From an uncultured Planctomycetaceae bacterium (lineage in GTDB: Bacteria; Planctomycetota; Planctomycetia; Planctomycetales; Planctomycetaceae), in the NCBI GenBank assembly GCA_937952455.1, contig CALFYU010000110.1:1-16367 (forward strand): a DNA stretch of 16,367 nucleotides, given 5' to 3'. The stretch's first letter is position 1. Each line of letters starts with the position of its first letter. A model generated the notes under the pieces. It worked only from the letters and a program-made list of their open reading frames with translations, did not search any database and was not told where the DNA came from. Shown piece by piece: positions 7,549-15,655 of this stretch. The translations under genes were made by a program, and so were the position numbers.

Positions 7549-7577
7549 ACGACCTTTGGCATAGCATTGCCGGCGGG

Positions 7578-7808
7578 TTACGGGCCGGAGGGTTCGAGGA
7601 ATTCAAATCGCGGGACGATTCGCCCCTCGACTTCGACGGACTCCTGAAACATGGCCAGCGGTCGCACCCATAGACCGCGGTCTCCGTAATCGGGCCGGTA
7701 CACGACCAGCTGTTCGTCGGTTTCGCTGTGCCGCGCCACTCCGAGGACGATGTAGTCCTTCCCCTTGTAGTGACGGTAACGGCCCAATGGTACGCTCATG
7801 CCCGGCAT
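7578..7808 (-). CDS. DUF1653 domain protein
   Basis: This 76-residue protein is almost entirely one DUF1653 domain: GRYRHYKGKDYIVLGVARHS near the start, VVYRPDYGDRGLWVRPLAMF in the middle and VPRFEFL near the end, all matching the family pattern closely. DUF1653 is a small, single-domain family without a proven function. The start could be the ATG at 7808 or the one at 7799; the domain begins after both, and neither has a strong ribosome binding site. It lies 28 bases after the secreted propeller-like gene on the same strand and is probably its co-transcribed partner. Confidence 0.9.
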   Translation of the reverse strand: MPGMSVPLGRYRHYKGKDYIVLGVARHSETDEQLVVYRPDYGDRGLWVRPLAMFQESVEVEGRIVPRFEFLEPSGP

Positions 7809-7836
7809 CCCGATCGGATGTGAATGTGCAAATCGC

Positions 7837-8679
7837 TCATCGATCGTTGCCTTTCTCTGGTTTGAGAGACTTTAGGCCGGCTGCTTCGTCCGGTTGGGCG
7901 GCCTGTGCGCTGCCGCGGCAGCCTTTGGTTTTGTCGCAGCTCCCGCTGGCGGACAGCAGTTGTCCGTTCGGCAATTCTTCGATTCCCAGCGAACAATCGA
8001 ATTCGTAGCGGCCCTTCATCTGGAAATCGGCGTCGGTGACCAGCAGGATTTTCGGGCTGCCGTAACAGCCCAGCCACCAGCGGCCGTGGGCGAACGCGGC
8101 GGTTTGAATTCCCAAGTGCGTGTGCCCGCTGTCGATCACGTGCTTCTTCAAGAACTTAAACTCGCCGTCATATTCGTAGACGTAATTTTCATCGACGTCA
8201 TTCGGCAGTCCGCCGACCACAAAGAAGCGGCCATCCCGATAACCGATGCCCCCCGCTCCATGGAAGACTTCCTGGGTCTCGTGACGGGCGAGTTCCTTGA
8301 GCGTTTCCGCATCATAGACGTAAACCCACGAGTCGGCGTTCCCCTGCGGATCGTTGAATTTGCCGAGATTGACCGCGACATAGAGCTTTCCGTCATGGTA
8401 GCACAGGTCGCCATGGTGATTGGCGACGGGAATTTTCTTGATGAGTTTGCCGTCGCGGTCGGTTTTCACCAGCGTCGTGGTGAACGACCAATAGATCGAT
8501 CGGTCATCCGCGCAGAGACCTTGCAAATGGTGTGGGTACGTTCCTTCACAGGTGACCTTGCGGATGGAGGGTGTCGACTTTATGGCCGCGGGATTTTCGT
8601 CTCCGGCACGGCAACGGCCTAACGGTCCGGCAGACGAAATGATAGCCGCGAATAATATCAGTCGTTTTAGAATGGTCAT
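7837..8679 (-). CDS. Secreted beta-propeller-like protein
   Basis: The product has 280 residues from the ATG at 8679. An N-terminal Sec signal (KRLILFAAIISSAG, ending near residue 26) suggests export. After it the chain alternates short beta strands with turns of the kind DRSIYWSFTTTLVKTDRDGKL, GKLYVAVNLG, DSWVYVYDAETLKEL, GRFFVVGGL and ENYVYEYDGEFKFL, which is typical of a six- or seven-bladed propeller (SMP-30/YncE-like). I cannot name a substrate or partner. An in-frame ATG at 8718 would add 13 polar residues before the signal peptide and is rejected. An extended -10 promoter candidate lies 70 bases upstream. The C-terminal tail (after about residue 245) is Cys- and Lys-containing and low in structure. 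Confidence 0.75.
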   Translation of the reverse strand: MTILKRLILFAAIISSAGPLGRCRAGDENPAAIKSTPSIRKVTCEGTYPHHLQGLCADDRSIYWSFTTTLVKTDRDGKLIKKIPVANHHGDLCYHDGKLYVAVNLGKFNDPQGNADSWVYVYDAETLKELARHETQEVFHGAGGIGYRDGRFFVVGGLPNDVDENYVYEYDGEFKFLKKHVIDSGHTHLGIQTAAFAHGRWWLGCYGSPKILLVTDADFQMKGRYEFDCSLGIEELPNGQLLSASGSCDKTKGCRGSAQAAQPDEAAGLKSLKPEKGNDR

Positions 8680-8748
8680 GCGTTGTGCTCGCTGTGTGTG
8701 GTGGTGGGCGGCTGGCATGTTCGGCGGCGCGATTCGCGCATCTGCCTT

Positions 8749-8757
8749 TTTATATCA
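8749..8757 (-). promoter_or_regulatory. Extended -10 promoter candidate
   Basis: On the minus strand this reads TGATATAAA, an extended -10 (TGN plus TATAAA). The matching -35 is poor. Transcription would start near 8742, about 63 bases before the propeller-like gene. Confidence 0.35.
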
Positions 8758-8938
8758 CATCTGGTTGCGCAGTGCCGCCTCGTTCGACAGGGAACGCCGT
8801 GCACGACGGCGAGCCGTCGGTTTGGGACTTGCGGCATCGCGCCTGACAAATCCCTGTTTCATCCGTGTTTTTTCTGTGGCTAAATGAACACCGACATTTT
8901 CGTTTCGGCAGTGCATCGCTGGGTGGCCCCGAAGCTTC

Positions 8939-9613
8939 TTATGCGGATTCGAGAGGTTCGATGCACTTGCTAGTTTCGTTTTTCGGTGAGTTCACGAGCG
9001 TGCTGATGGGATAGGCTTCCATCTCGTCGTCGGGATAGGGATCGAGCAACGAGAGCAGGGGCTCGGGCTGTTCGATTTCGGGATCCAACCAGACCGCCGC
9101 ATCGGCGTCGGTGAGAATGACCGGCATGCGATCGTGCAGGTCCGATAAGAGTGAGTTGGCGCTCGTCGTGACAATCGTACAAGTCTCCAGAGGCGGGTCC
9201 GATTTTTTCCAGCGCTCCCAGAGTCCGGCTAACGCAAATGGCCGATCATCCTTCATGTGAATGAAATAGGGCTGTTTTGATGTGCCCTCCTTCCGCCATT
9301 CGTAGACCCCGTCCGCCAGGATAAGACAGCGGCGGCGCTTTAAGGCGTTTTTGAACGAGGGCTTCTCGGCGAGCGTTTCCGCGCGGGCGTTGATCATGCG
9401 ATTGCCGATCTTGGGATCGTCGGCCCAGAACGGAACCAGTCCCCAGCGGAGGAGCACCAATTCCCGCGCGTCGGCATCGGGAGTCGCACGGACGGCTACG
9501 ACTTGCTGCGTGGGAGCGATGTTGAAGCGCGGTTCCCACTCAATTTGCGACCCGGCGGCGTAGAGGTCGAGCAATTGGTTTAGGCGAGTTCTCAGGGTAT
9601 AGCGACCGCACAT
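8939..9613 (-). CDS. SRAP-domain abasic-site processing protein (YedK/HMCES family)
   Basis: This 224-residue protein is full length for the family. It begins MCGRY, so Cys2 becomes the N-terminal catalytic residue once Met is removed. The other active-site residues fall at the same numbers as in E. coli YedK: Asn75 in NRMINARAET, Glu105 in DGVYEW and His160 in HDRMPVIL. SRAP proteins bind abasic sites in single-stranded DNA and form a stable thiazolidine cross-link through Cys2, shielding the lesion from nucleases and error-prone repair. The start at 9613 has GGGAGGAA eleven bases upstream. It is divergent from imuA with 118 bases between start codons, which fits a shared damage response. 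Confidence 0.95.
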   Translation of the reverse strand: MCGRYTLRTRLNQLLDLYAAGSQIEWEPRFNIAPTQQVVAVRATPDADARELVLLRWGLVPFWADDPKIGNRMINARAETLAEKPSFKNALKRRRCLILADGVYEWRKEGTSKQPYFIHMKDDRPFALAGLWERWKKSDPPLETCTIVTTSANSLLSDLHDRMPVILTDADAAVWLDPEIEQPEPLLSLLDPYPDDEMEAYPISTLVNSPKNETSKCIEPLESA

Positions 9614-9658
9614 GGCTGTTTATTCCTCCCGTGTTTTTCGGGTGGCCTGTCTGGCCGC

Positions 9659-9673
9659 GGGCGAAATTCGCCC
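9659..9673. promoter_or_regulatory. Perfect dyad, candidate operator between the SRAP gene and imuA
   Basis: GGGCGAA (9659-9665) and TTCGCCC (9667-9673) are perfect inverted copies around one A. The position, 45 bases from the SRAP start codon and 13 bases before the imuA -35 box, suits a regulator of both genes. Which protein binds is unknown; LexA is a guess based only on gene content. Confidence 0.4.
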
Positions 9674-9685
9674 CCAAATCGCGGC

Positions 9686-9714
9686 TTGACATATAGTGTA
9701 CATTTGTATATTTT
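9686..9714 (+). promoter_or_regulatory. Sigma70-type promoter of imuA-imuB-dnaE2
   Basis: A consensus -35 TTGACA (9686-9691) is 17 bases from TATTTT (9709-9714). The spacer is AT-rich and contains the palindrome TGTACA. Transcription would start close to 9721, just before the ribosome binding site, giving a very short leader. Such a strong promoter would need a repressor if the operon is damage-inducible. Confidence 0.65.
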
Positions 9715-9731
9715 TGAGTCAGGAGCAAACC

Positions 9732-10478
9732 ATGGAAAAATTGAATTTGCGCACTCCCCAGAAACGCAAGATTATCGAACTTCAGGGCCAAATTCGAGCT
9801 TGGGAACGAGGCTCAACCGCCGTCTTCACAACCGGTTGCGATGCCCTGGATGCGCTGCTGCCCAGTCACGGCGTCCGGGAGGGGAGTCTGGTCGAGTGGC
9901 TGGGGAACGGCGACGCCAGCGGGGCGGGCACGCTTTCACTGATCGCCGGCCGGCGGGTCTCCCCCGAAGGGCGACGGTTGGTGTTGATCGACACGCGGCA
10001 TGAACTGTTTGCATTATCGCTTTCGCTGCTCGGCTTCGATCTGTCCCGACTGGTCCTGATCCGGCCGGCTTCGGAACGGCAGGCTCTTTGGGCGTGCGAA
10101 GAGGCGCTGCGTTGCGAGGCGGTTGGTCTGGTCTGGATGAGCATCGAGCGACTGACTGGGACCAGTTTTCGGCGACTCCAATTGGCGGCGGAAAACTCAT
10201 CGGGGATCGGCTTTCTGGTGCGGTCGGCGAAAGCGGCTTGCCAACCGTCTTGGGCCGAGGTCCGGCTCAAGGTGCAGCCGCGCCCTTTCTTGCGCGGGTC
10301 GCTTTGCTTTCAAGTCGAGGTCGCTGCCAGCCACGGAAAACCCCACCACTTAAAGGCGAACATCATGATTGACAGCTTGAAGGGAACGCTTTATGGGGAT
10401 ACGCACTCAGAGAATTCTCTGTCTCTGGTTTCCCGCCTGGCCGTTGCAACGACTCATCGCCGCTCAGCCGGAGCTTGA
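9732..10478 (+). CDS. imuA: ImuA, RecA-like accessory protein of the mutasome
   Basis: The product has 248 residues. It resembles the RecA-like ImuA/ImuA' proteins: FTTGCDALDALLPSHGVREGSLVEWLG corresponds to the start of the RecA core, and VLIDTRHELFALSLSLLG to the strand after the nucleotide-binding loop. The loop at residues 58-67 (GNGDASGAGT) lacks the Walker A lysine, so ATP binding is probably lost or weak, as in many ImuA proteins. ImuA works with ImuB and DnaE2 in error-prone translesion synthesis. ATG 9732 has AGGAG at 9721-9725; an upstream in-frame ATG at 9696 lies within the promoter. Its 3' end overlaps imuB by 86 bases. The sequence is more diverged than imuB or dnaE2, and the name rests largely on position. 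Confidence 0.85.
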   Translation: MEKLNLRTPQKRKIIELQGQIRAWERGSTAVFTTGCDALDALLPSHGVREGSLVEWLGNGDASGAGTLSLIAGRRVSPEGRRLVLIDTRHELFALSLSLLGFDLSRLVLIRPASERQALWACEEALRCEAVGLVWMSIERLTGTSFRRLQLAAENSSGIGFLVRSAKAACQPSWAEVRLKVQPRPFLRGSLCFQVEVAASHGKPHHLKANIMIDSLKGTLYGDTHSENSLSLVSRLAVATTHRRSAGA

Positions 10479-11928
10479 CCGGTGCGTGTTGCTGTTGACG
10501 GAAACGATGCGGCAAGGAGAGTTTGTCCGCTACTGCAATCGTCCGGCCCGGAAGCGTGGCGTGCGGATCGGAATGCCGGTCTCGGAGGCCCGGACGTTTT
10601 CCCGATCCCGCGATCGCCTCATCGTGGAAGCGGTCCAGCCGCCGCAGGATCGACAGGCGCTGGAGGAACTCGCGCTTCGCTGCGAACGGTTCAGCTTTCG
10701 TATTGGACTGGAAGATGCCGACCGACCGGAAAGTATCCTCATGGATGTGACGGGCGTTGCCCCGTTCTTTGCCGGGGAACAGTCACTTGCGGCGGAGTTG
10801 GACCGCGCACTTTCGAACGAGGGTTACGACGGCCGCATCGCTATCAGCGAGACCGTCGGAGCTGCTTGGGCGGCGGCTCACTTTCTGGCAGGCCCGCAGC
10901 AGCCGATTGTCATCCCCGCAGGGAAACTACAGCGACTAAAACCGCTGCCGGTGATGGGACTGCGGCTGAACGAGTCCACCGTGACGAAGCTAAAGCGGCT
11001 GGGCATCCAGAGCATCGGACAGGTTCTCACGTTGAATCGCGCGTCGCTATTGCAGCGATTCGGAACGGAGGTTCTCGCGCGAATCGATCAACTCAAAGGA
11101 GAGCGCCCGGAAGCCATCTCGCCTTGCCGGCCGCTCCCCAGGTATCGGGTCGAGAAAACTCTTGAAGAGGGGGTTTCGCACCCGGACGCGATGGAACACC
11201 TGTGGTTCCAACTGCTGCGACAACTGCTGGGCTTGCTTTGCCCCCAACGTCTCGGCACGCGCCATCTGCAGTGCCGGTTTGTGTTGGAAGACCGGACCGC
11301 GAAATCGTTCAGCCTGCGCCTCTGTGAAGCGACAAACGAATTTCGACACATTTGCGATCTGTTGCGATTCCAACAGGAACGATTGCGGCTCTCTTCGCCG
11401 GTGGTTGGTTTTTCCATGGAGGCGCTGGACGTGACTCCACTGGAAGCGGCGCAACAGGAATTGTTTGACGGGGGGATGCGCGATCATGCGCGGCAATACG
11501 TGATGCTCCTGAATCGCCTCAGCAGCCGGTTGGGAGAAAATGCGGTGCTGGTTCCCTGTTTGCTCCCCAATCCTGCTCCGGAACGAGCGGTGCAGCTGCG
11601 TGCGGTGTCCGACAGGGGCACTTCAGCAGCGACGGCATTTTCGGCCCGATTTTACAGTCTGGATCGCCCCACCGTGTTATTCCCCCAGCCGAGACCCGTC
11701 GACGTCATCGCCGTGGTGCCGGACGGTCCGCCCGGCGTGTTGCTCTGGCAGGGAACACGGTTCAACATCGCTCACGCCTCGGAACCGGAGCGGATCGAAT
11801 ATGGTTGGTGGCAGGGCGAATATGTCTGCCGGGACTACTACCGTGTGGAAACGGCCGCCGGTCAATGGCTGTGGGTCTTTCGCCGTCTTCAAGACGCCCG
11901 CTGGTTCTGGCATGGGGAGTTCTTCTAG
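10393..11928 (+). CDS. imuB: ImuB, inactive Y-family polymerase-like mutasome hub
   Basis: This 511-residue protein has the typical ImuB start (RILCLWFPAWPLQRL), followed by the Y-family palm, fingers, thumb and little-finger regions, and a C-terminal domain ending YVCRDYYRVETAAGQWLWVFRR. Catalytic carboxylates of active Y-family polymerases are missing: the first aspartate site is LCLW, and the later DE pair is D118-V119. It should therefore not polymerise but act as adaptor between DnaE2, ImuA and the sliding clamp. QQELF at residues 354-358 fits the beta-clamp-binding pentapeptide. ATG 10393 has AAGGGA at 10380-10385 and starts inside imuA. dnaE2 begins 2 bases after the stop. Confidence 0.93.
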   Translation: MGIRTQRILCLWFPAWPLQRLIAAQPELDRCVLLLTETMRQGEFVRYCNRPARKRGVRIGMPVSEARTFSRSRDRLIVEAVQPPQDRQALEELALRCERFSFRIGLEDADRPESILMDVTGVAPFFAGEQSLAAELDRALSNEGYDGRIAISETVGAAWAAAHFLAGPQQPIVIPAGKLQRLKPLPVMGLRLNESTVTKLKRLGIQSIGQVLTLNRASLLQRFGTEVLARIDQLKGERPEAISPCRPLPRYRVEKTLEEGVSHPDAMEHLWFQLLRQLLGLLCPQRLGTRHLQCRFVLEDRTAKSFSLRLCEATNEFRHICDLLRFQQERLRLSSPVVGFSMEALDVTPLEAAQQELFDGGMRDHARQYVMLLNRLSSRLGENAVLVPCLLPNPAPERAVQLRAVSDRGTSAATAFSARFYSLDRPTVLFPQPRPVDVIAVVPDGPPGVLLWQGTRFNIAHASEPERIEYGWWQGEYVCRDYYRVETAAGQWLWVFRRLQDARWFWHGEFF

Positions 11929-11930
11929 TC

Positions 11931-14900
11931 ATGCCCTATGCCGAATTGCATTGTCTGACGAATTTTTCATTTCTTGAAGCGGCTTCTCATCCCGAAGAAC
12001 TCGTCGCTCGCGCCGCGGAATTGGGTTATTCCGCGCTGGCCGTCACCGACATCAATACGCTAGCGGGTGTCGTGCGGGCGGGCACCGCCACGAAGGATCA
12101 TCCGCCGCTCGAACTGGTCGTCGGCTCTGAAATTCGCCCGGCGGATGCCTTGCCGGTTGTGGTGTGGGTACAAGACCGCCGCGGCTACGGCAACCTCTGC
12201 CGTCTCATCACAACCGGCAGAAGACGGGCCCCGAAAGGGGAATGTCACCTCACGTGGGATGACATCGCGCAAAACTCCGCCGGCTTATTGGCAGGCGTGG
12301 TCCCTCCGGCGTGCTATGAAGAATTCTCAAACCATGATGCGCAACGCTATCGAGACATCTTCGGTGAGACATATCTGCTGGCGGAACTGCAGCGAGGTCC
12401 GCACGACCGGTATCGCCGCGGCTGGCTGCGAGATATCTCGCAGCAGACGAATCTGCCGCTGGTGGCCGCCGGCAACGTGCTGTTTCACGTTCCGCAGCGC
12501 AAGCCGCTGCACGATGTTTTGACGGCCATCCGACTTCGCACGGCGATCGCCCACCTCGGCGAAGAGCTTCAAACCAACGCCCAGCGGCATCTGCGTTCGT
12601 TGGAGTCACTGCGGGCGATCTACGCCGACATGCCGCAGGCCTTGGAACGAACCTTGGAAATTGCCGGCCGGTGCACGTTCTCGCTCGATGAACTTCGGTA
12701 CGAGTACCCCGAAGAACTCGCTCCCCCCGGCTACACGCCGATCCAATATCTGCGGCATCTGACGTGGCAGGGCGCCGAACAGCGGTATCCGCACGGTCTC
12801 CCCGAAAAGGTCCGGCGCCTCTTGGAGCATGAACTGCACCTGATCGAGGAACTCCGCTACGAACCTTATTTCCTGACGGTCTGGGATATCGTGCGTTTCG
12901 CCCGCTCCCGGGACATTCTCTGTCAGGGACGCGGGTCGGCGGCGAATTCAGCGGTCTGTTACTGCCTGGGAGTCACCGCCGTCGATCCCGAACGGGTGGA
13001 CGTCCTCTTCGAACGGTTCATTAGCCGGGAACGGGACGAAGCCCCTGACATCGATGTTGATTTCGAGCACGAACGCCGGGAAGAGGTCTTGCAGTATCTC
13101 TACGACAAATACGGGCGGGACAGGGCGGGAATTGCGGCGGTGACGATCACTTACCGTCCCCGGTCGGCGATTCGCGACGTCGGCAAGGCACTCGGTTTTT
13201 CGCTCGATCTGGTCGATCGGCTGGCGAAGAACGCCGACCACTACCGGGCTGCCGATGATTTTCGCCAGCGATGCCAGGAAGCGGGACTCGACATTCGCTC
13301 AAACACCGGCCGGCAGTTCGTGCATCTGGTGCAGGAACTGCTCGGATTTCCCCGTCACTTGTCGCAGCACGTCGGGGGGATGGTCATCACGCGCGGCCCA
13401 CTGCATGAACTGGCCCCCATTGAAAATGCCGCGATGGAGGGCCGCACAGTCGTACAGTGGAACAAGGATGACCTCGACGATCTGGGCATCCTCAAGGTCG
13501 ATTGCTTGTCGCTGGGGATGCTGACCGCCATTCGCAAATGTTTCACCCTGATTCAGGCGACGACCGGCAGAGAACTCACCTTGGCCGACGTTCCTGAAGG
13601 AGACCCTCAGGTCTACGACATGATTTGCCGGGCGGACACGATGGGGGTCTTTCAGATCGAGAGCCGGGCGCAGATGTCGATGCTCCCGCGGCTCAAGCCG
13701 CGCTGTTACTACGATCTCGTGATCGAAGTCGCCATCGTGCGCCCCGGTCCGATTCAGGGGGATATGGTTCATCCTTACCTGCGGCGGCGTTTCGGCGAGG
13801 AGGAAGAGACCTATCCCAACGAAGCCATCCGGCAGGTGCTGAAGAAAACGCTCGGTGTCCCCCTTTTCCAGGAACAGTGCATGCAACTGGCGATTGTGGC
13901 GGCGGGGTTTACGCCGGGGGAAGCCGACCAACTGCGGCGGGCGATGGGAGCCTGGAGACGCCCCGGCATCATCGACCAGTTTCGCCAAAAATTGCTCGAC
14001 GGCATGCGGCGGCACGGGTTGGAGGGGGAGTTTGCCGAGCGGGTTTTTCAGCAGATTCGCGGCTTCGGCGAATACGGTTTTCCCGAAAGCCACGCGGCCA
14101 GTTTTGCCTTACTGGTCTATGTCTCCGCCTGGCTCAAGCATTATTACCCCGCCCAGTTCACCGCCGCCGTCATCAATAGCCAGCCGATGGGGTTCTATGC
14201 ACCATCGCAATTGGTTCAAGACGTCCGCAAGCATCATGTCGAAGTCCGACCGGTGGACGTGAACCGCAGCGAATGGGACTGCACGCTCGAGCAGGGTGAT
14301 ATTCGGCTCGGTTTTCGCTTGATTAAGGGATTTCAAGAATCGACCGCGCGCGCCATCGTCGAGAGCCGCCGTTTGGATGGCTGTTTCACATCGATGCACG
14401 ACTTCATCCGCCGCACCGCACTTTCACAAGCGCAGGTGGAAAAGCTGGCAGAAGCGGACGCTCTGGCGAGCCTGAATCAGTCTCGCCGGGAAGCGGTGTG
14501 GAATGCGCTGTCGATTTCGGCGAAGCCCCGGCAGCGAACGCTCTTCGACGATCTCAAGCCGGACGAGGAACCGGTCGTCGCTTTGCCGGAGATGATGCCG
14601 GAAGAGGAGGTGCATACCGACTACCGCATGACGGGTCTCTCACTGCGATCCCACCCGTTGGCATTTCTGCGGGAGCGGCTCGAACCGTTGGGGATCATTC
14701 CGGCAGCACAACTGGCACAAACTCCCAATGACATCTTCGTAAAAGTGGCGGGGATTGTACTGTTGCGGCAACGCCCCAGCACCGCCAAGGGGATCACATT
14801 CGTGACCATTGAAGACGAAACCGGCACCGCCAATCTTGTGGTTCACGCCAAAACCTGGGAACGCTTTCGAAAAATCACGCGCCATTGCCAAGCCTGGATC

Positions 14901-15014
14901 GTCCATGGGAAGGTCGAATGCAAGGACACCGTGATCCACGTCATCGTCCGGCGTTTGGAGGACCTTTCGAGCCGACTTTCCTCGCTGGCGATCAAGTCAC
15001 GGGATTTTCGGTAA
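11931..15014 (+). CDS. dnaE2: Error-prone DNA polymerase III alpha subunit DnaE2
   Basis: The product has 1027 residues, normal for DnaE2. It begins YAELHCLTNFSFL and has the degenerate PHP domain of the family (TDINTLAGVVRA instead of a metal-binding TDH). The polymerase core holds GRGSAANS (333-340) and the three catalytic aspartates: D373 and D375 in PDIDVDF and D524 in LKVDCLSLG. A helix-hairpin-helix region and an OB fold (about 935-1010) follow, and the protein ends in SRDFR. QRTLF at 868-872 fits a clamp-binding motif. DnaE2 copies past lesions with low fidelity, together with ImuA and ImuB. The ATG at 11931 follows the imuB stop by 2 bases; upstream in-frame codons lie inside imuB and are not used. 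Nothing is truncated. Confidence 0.97.
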   Translation: MPYAELHCLTNFSFLEAASHPEELVARAAELGYSALAVTDINTLAGVVRAGTATKDHPPLELVVGSEIRPADALPVVVWVQDRRGYGNLCRLITTGRRRAPKGECHLTWDDIAQNSAGLLAGVVPPACYEEFSNHDAQRYRDIFGETYLLAELQRGPHDRYRRGWLRDISQQTNLPLVAAGNVLFHVPQRKPLHDVLTAIRLRTAIAHLGEELQTNAQRHLRSLESLRAIYADMPQALERTLEIAGRCTFSLDELRYEYPEELAPPGYTPIQYLRHLTWQGAEQRYPHGLPEKVRRLLEHELHLIEELRYEPYFLTVWDIVRFARSRDILCQGRGSAANSAVCYCLGVTAVDPERVDVLFERFISRERDEAPDIDVDFEHERREEVLQYLYDKYGRDRAGIAAVTITYRPRSAIRDVGKALGFSLDLVDRLAKNADHYRAADDFRQRCQEAGLDIRSNTGRQFVHLVQELLGFPRHLSQHVGGMVITRGPLHELAPIENAAMEGRTVVQWNKDDLDDLGILKVDCLSLGMLTAIRKCFTLIQATTGRELTLADVPEGDPQVYDMICRADTMGVFQIESRAQMSMLPRLKPRCYYDLVIEVAIVRPGPIQGDMVHPYLRRRFGEEEETYPNEAIRQVLKKTLGVPLFQEQCMQLAIVAAGFTPGEADQLRRAMGAWRRPGIIDQFRQKLLDGMRRHGLEGEFAERVFQQIRGFGEYGFPESHAASFALLVYVSAWLKHYYPAQFTAAVINSQPMGFYAPSQLVQDVRKHHVEVRPVDVNRSEWDCTLEQGDIRLGFRLIKGFQESTARAIVESRRLDGCFTSMHDFIRRTALSQAQVEKLAEADALASLNQSRREAVWNALSISAKPRQRTLFDDLKPDEEPVVALPEMMPEEEVHTDYRMTGLSLRSHPLAFLRERLEPLGIIPAAQLAQTPNDIFVKVAGIVLLRQRPSTAKGITFVTIEDETGTANLVVHAKTWERFRKITRHCQAWIVHGKVECKDTVIHVIVRRLEDLSSRLSSLAIKSRDFR

Positions 15015-15387
15015 CATCCGCTTGCAAACCCAATTGTCTCCTGATTGTGACATCCCCACAGAACCGGCAAATTGAACTCGGGAAAAATCAAAAGTCGGGT
15101 GAACCATTTCCTCAGCAGCCGCGTCTTAACCCGCAAGCGGGAACAGACCGCGATCAAAATATTCGCCGTTTGGAAAACCGATCGATGCCATTGATATGCT
15201 CGAGCCTCAGTTGTGATTGCCAGAGTGCACGGAAACCGTCCGCTCCGACGACCAGCCTCCATAGACACAGGACGGCGTCGTCGGATTCCCCCTTGGGCTT
15301 GTGGCGCGTGCATTCGCTTTGCAGGTGTTCGTCAAAGACAGATATCACATGGTCTCAGGGCTTTTTTCGTTGCCGGCATTCACGCGG
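15015..15387. other. Intergenic region between dnaE2 and the tRNA cluster
   Basis: This 373-base gap has no believable gene: frames crossing it extend out of dnaE2 or read antisense to it, without ribosome binding sites. There is a small hairpin, CCCGCAAGCGGG (15130-15141), with no T-run. TTGCAG (15319-15324) and TATCAC (15343-15348), 18 bases apart, are a weak promoter candidate for the tRNA genes. Confidence 0.45.
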
Positions 15388-15459
15388 GGGCCCGTAGCTC
15401 AATGGTGAGAGCCGGCTCCTTATAAGAGCCAGACGGCGGTTCGACTCCGTCCGGGCCTA
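15388..15459 (+). tRNA. tRNA-Ile (anticodon UAU)
   Basis: A 72-base cloverleaf fits well. Acceptor GGGCCCG pairs with CGGGCCT (one G-U at the end), the D stem is GCTC/GAGC, the anticodon stem is GGCTC/GAGCC around CTTATAA, and the T arm is GGCGG-TTCGACT-CCGTC. T8 and GG18-19 are present, and the discriminator base is A. The anticodon, 15421-15423, is TAT and would read AUA. No CCA is encoded. Most bacteria read AUA with a CAU tRNA modified by TilS, so this type is uncommon. Confidence 0.85.
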
Positions 15460-15475
15460 TTTGTTCGTGCAACTG

Positions 15476-15551
15476 GTTTCAAAACCCTCTGACGCGTCGC
15501 CTCCCCACTTGTTCGACAGATTCACGAACAGGCGCAACCGGGTTTTGAAAC
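15476..15551. repeat. Inverted repeat between tRNA-Ile and tRNA-Lys
   Basis: GTTTCAAAACCC (15476-15487) and GGGTTTTGAAAC (15540-15551) are perfect 12-base inverted copies. Inside them TGTTCG (15510-15515) and CGAACA (15525-15530) form a second hairpin. The element fills most of the spacer. It could fold in the tRNA precursor and affect processing. Confidence 0.75.
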
Positions 15552-15575
15552 TGGCTCTACGCAGTCGTCAGATAT

Positions 15576-15648
15576 GGGATTGAGGTGTTAGCGGCAGCAT
15601 CCCCGGTTCTTACCCGGGCGGGTGAGGGTTCAAGTCCCTCCGGTCCCA
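15576..15648 (+). tRNA. tRNA-Lys (anticodon CUU)
   Basis: The 73-base fold has acceptor GGGATTG/CGGTCCC, D stem GTGT/GCAT (two G-U pairs), anticodon stem CCCGG/CCGGG around TTCTTAC, and T arm GAGGG-TTCAAGT-CCCTC. The anticodon (15609-15611) is CTT and the discriminator is A, as expected for Lys. Position 8 is A rather than the usual T. No CCA is encoded. The T arm and anticodon arm are perfect, so I regard it as a real tRNA gene. Confidence 0.8.
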
Positions 15649-15655
15649 CTTTTTA

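Noticed and set aside
7894..8622. 242-residue plus-strand ORF opposite the propeller-like gene
   Set aside because: It is the antisense of a gene with a clear signal peptide and propeller pattern; high GC opens such frames.
13299..14093. 264-residue minus-strand ORF inside dnaE2
   Set aside because: It is fully antisense to conserved DnaE2 sequence and has no independent support.
14843..15397. Overlapping ORFs on both strands across the dnaE2 end and following gap
   Set aside because: They begin inside dnaE2, lack ribosome binding sites and do not resemble proteins.
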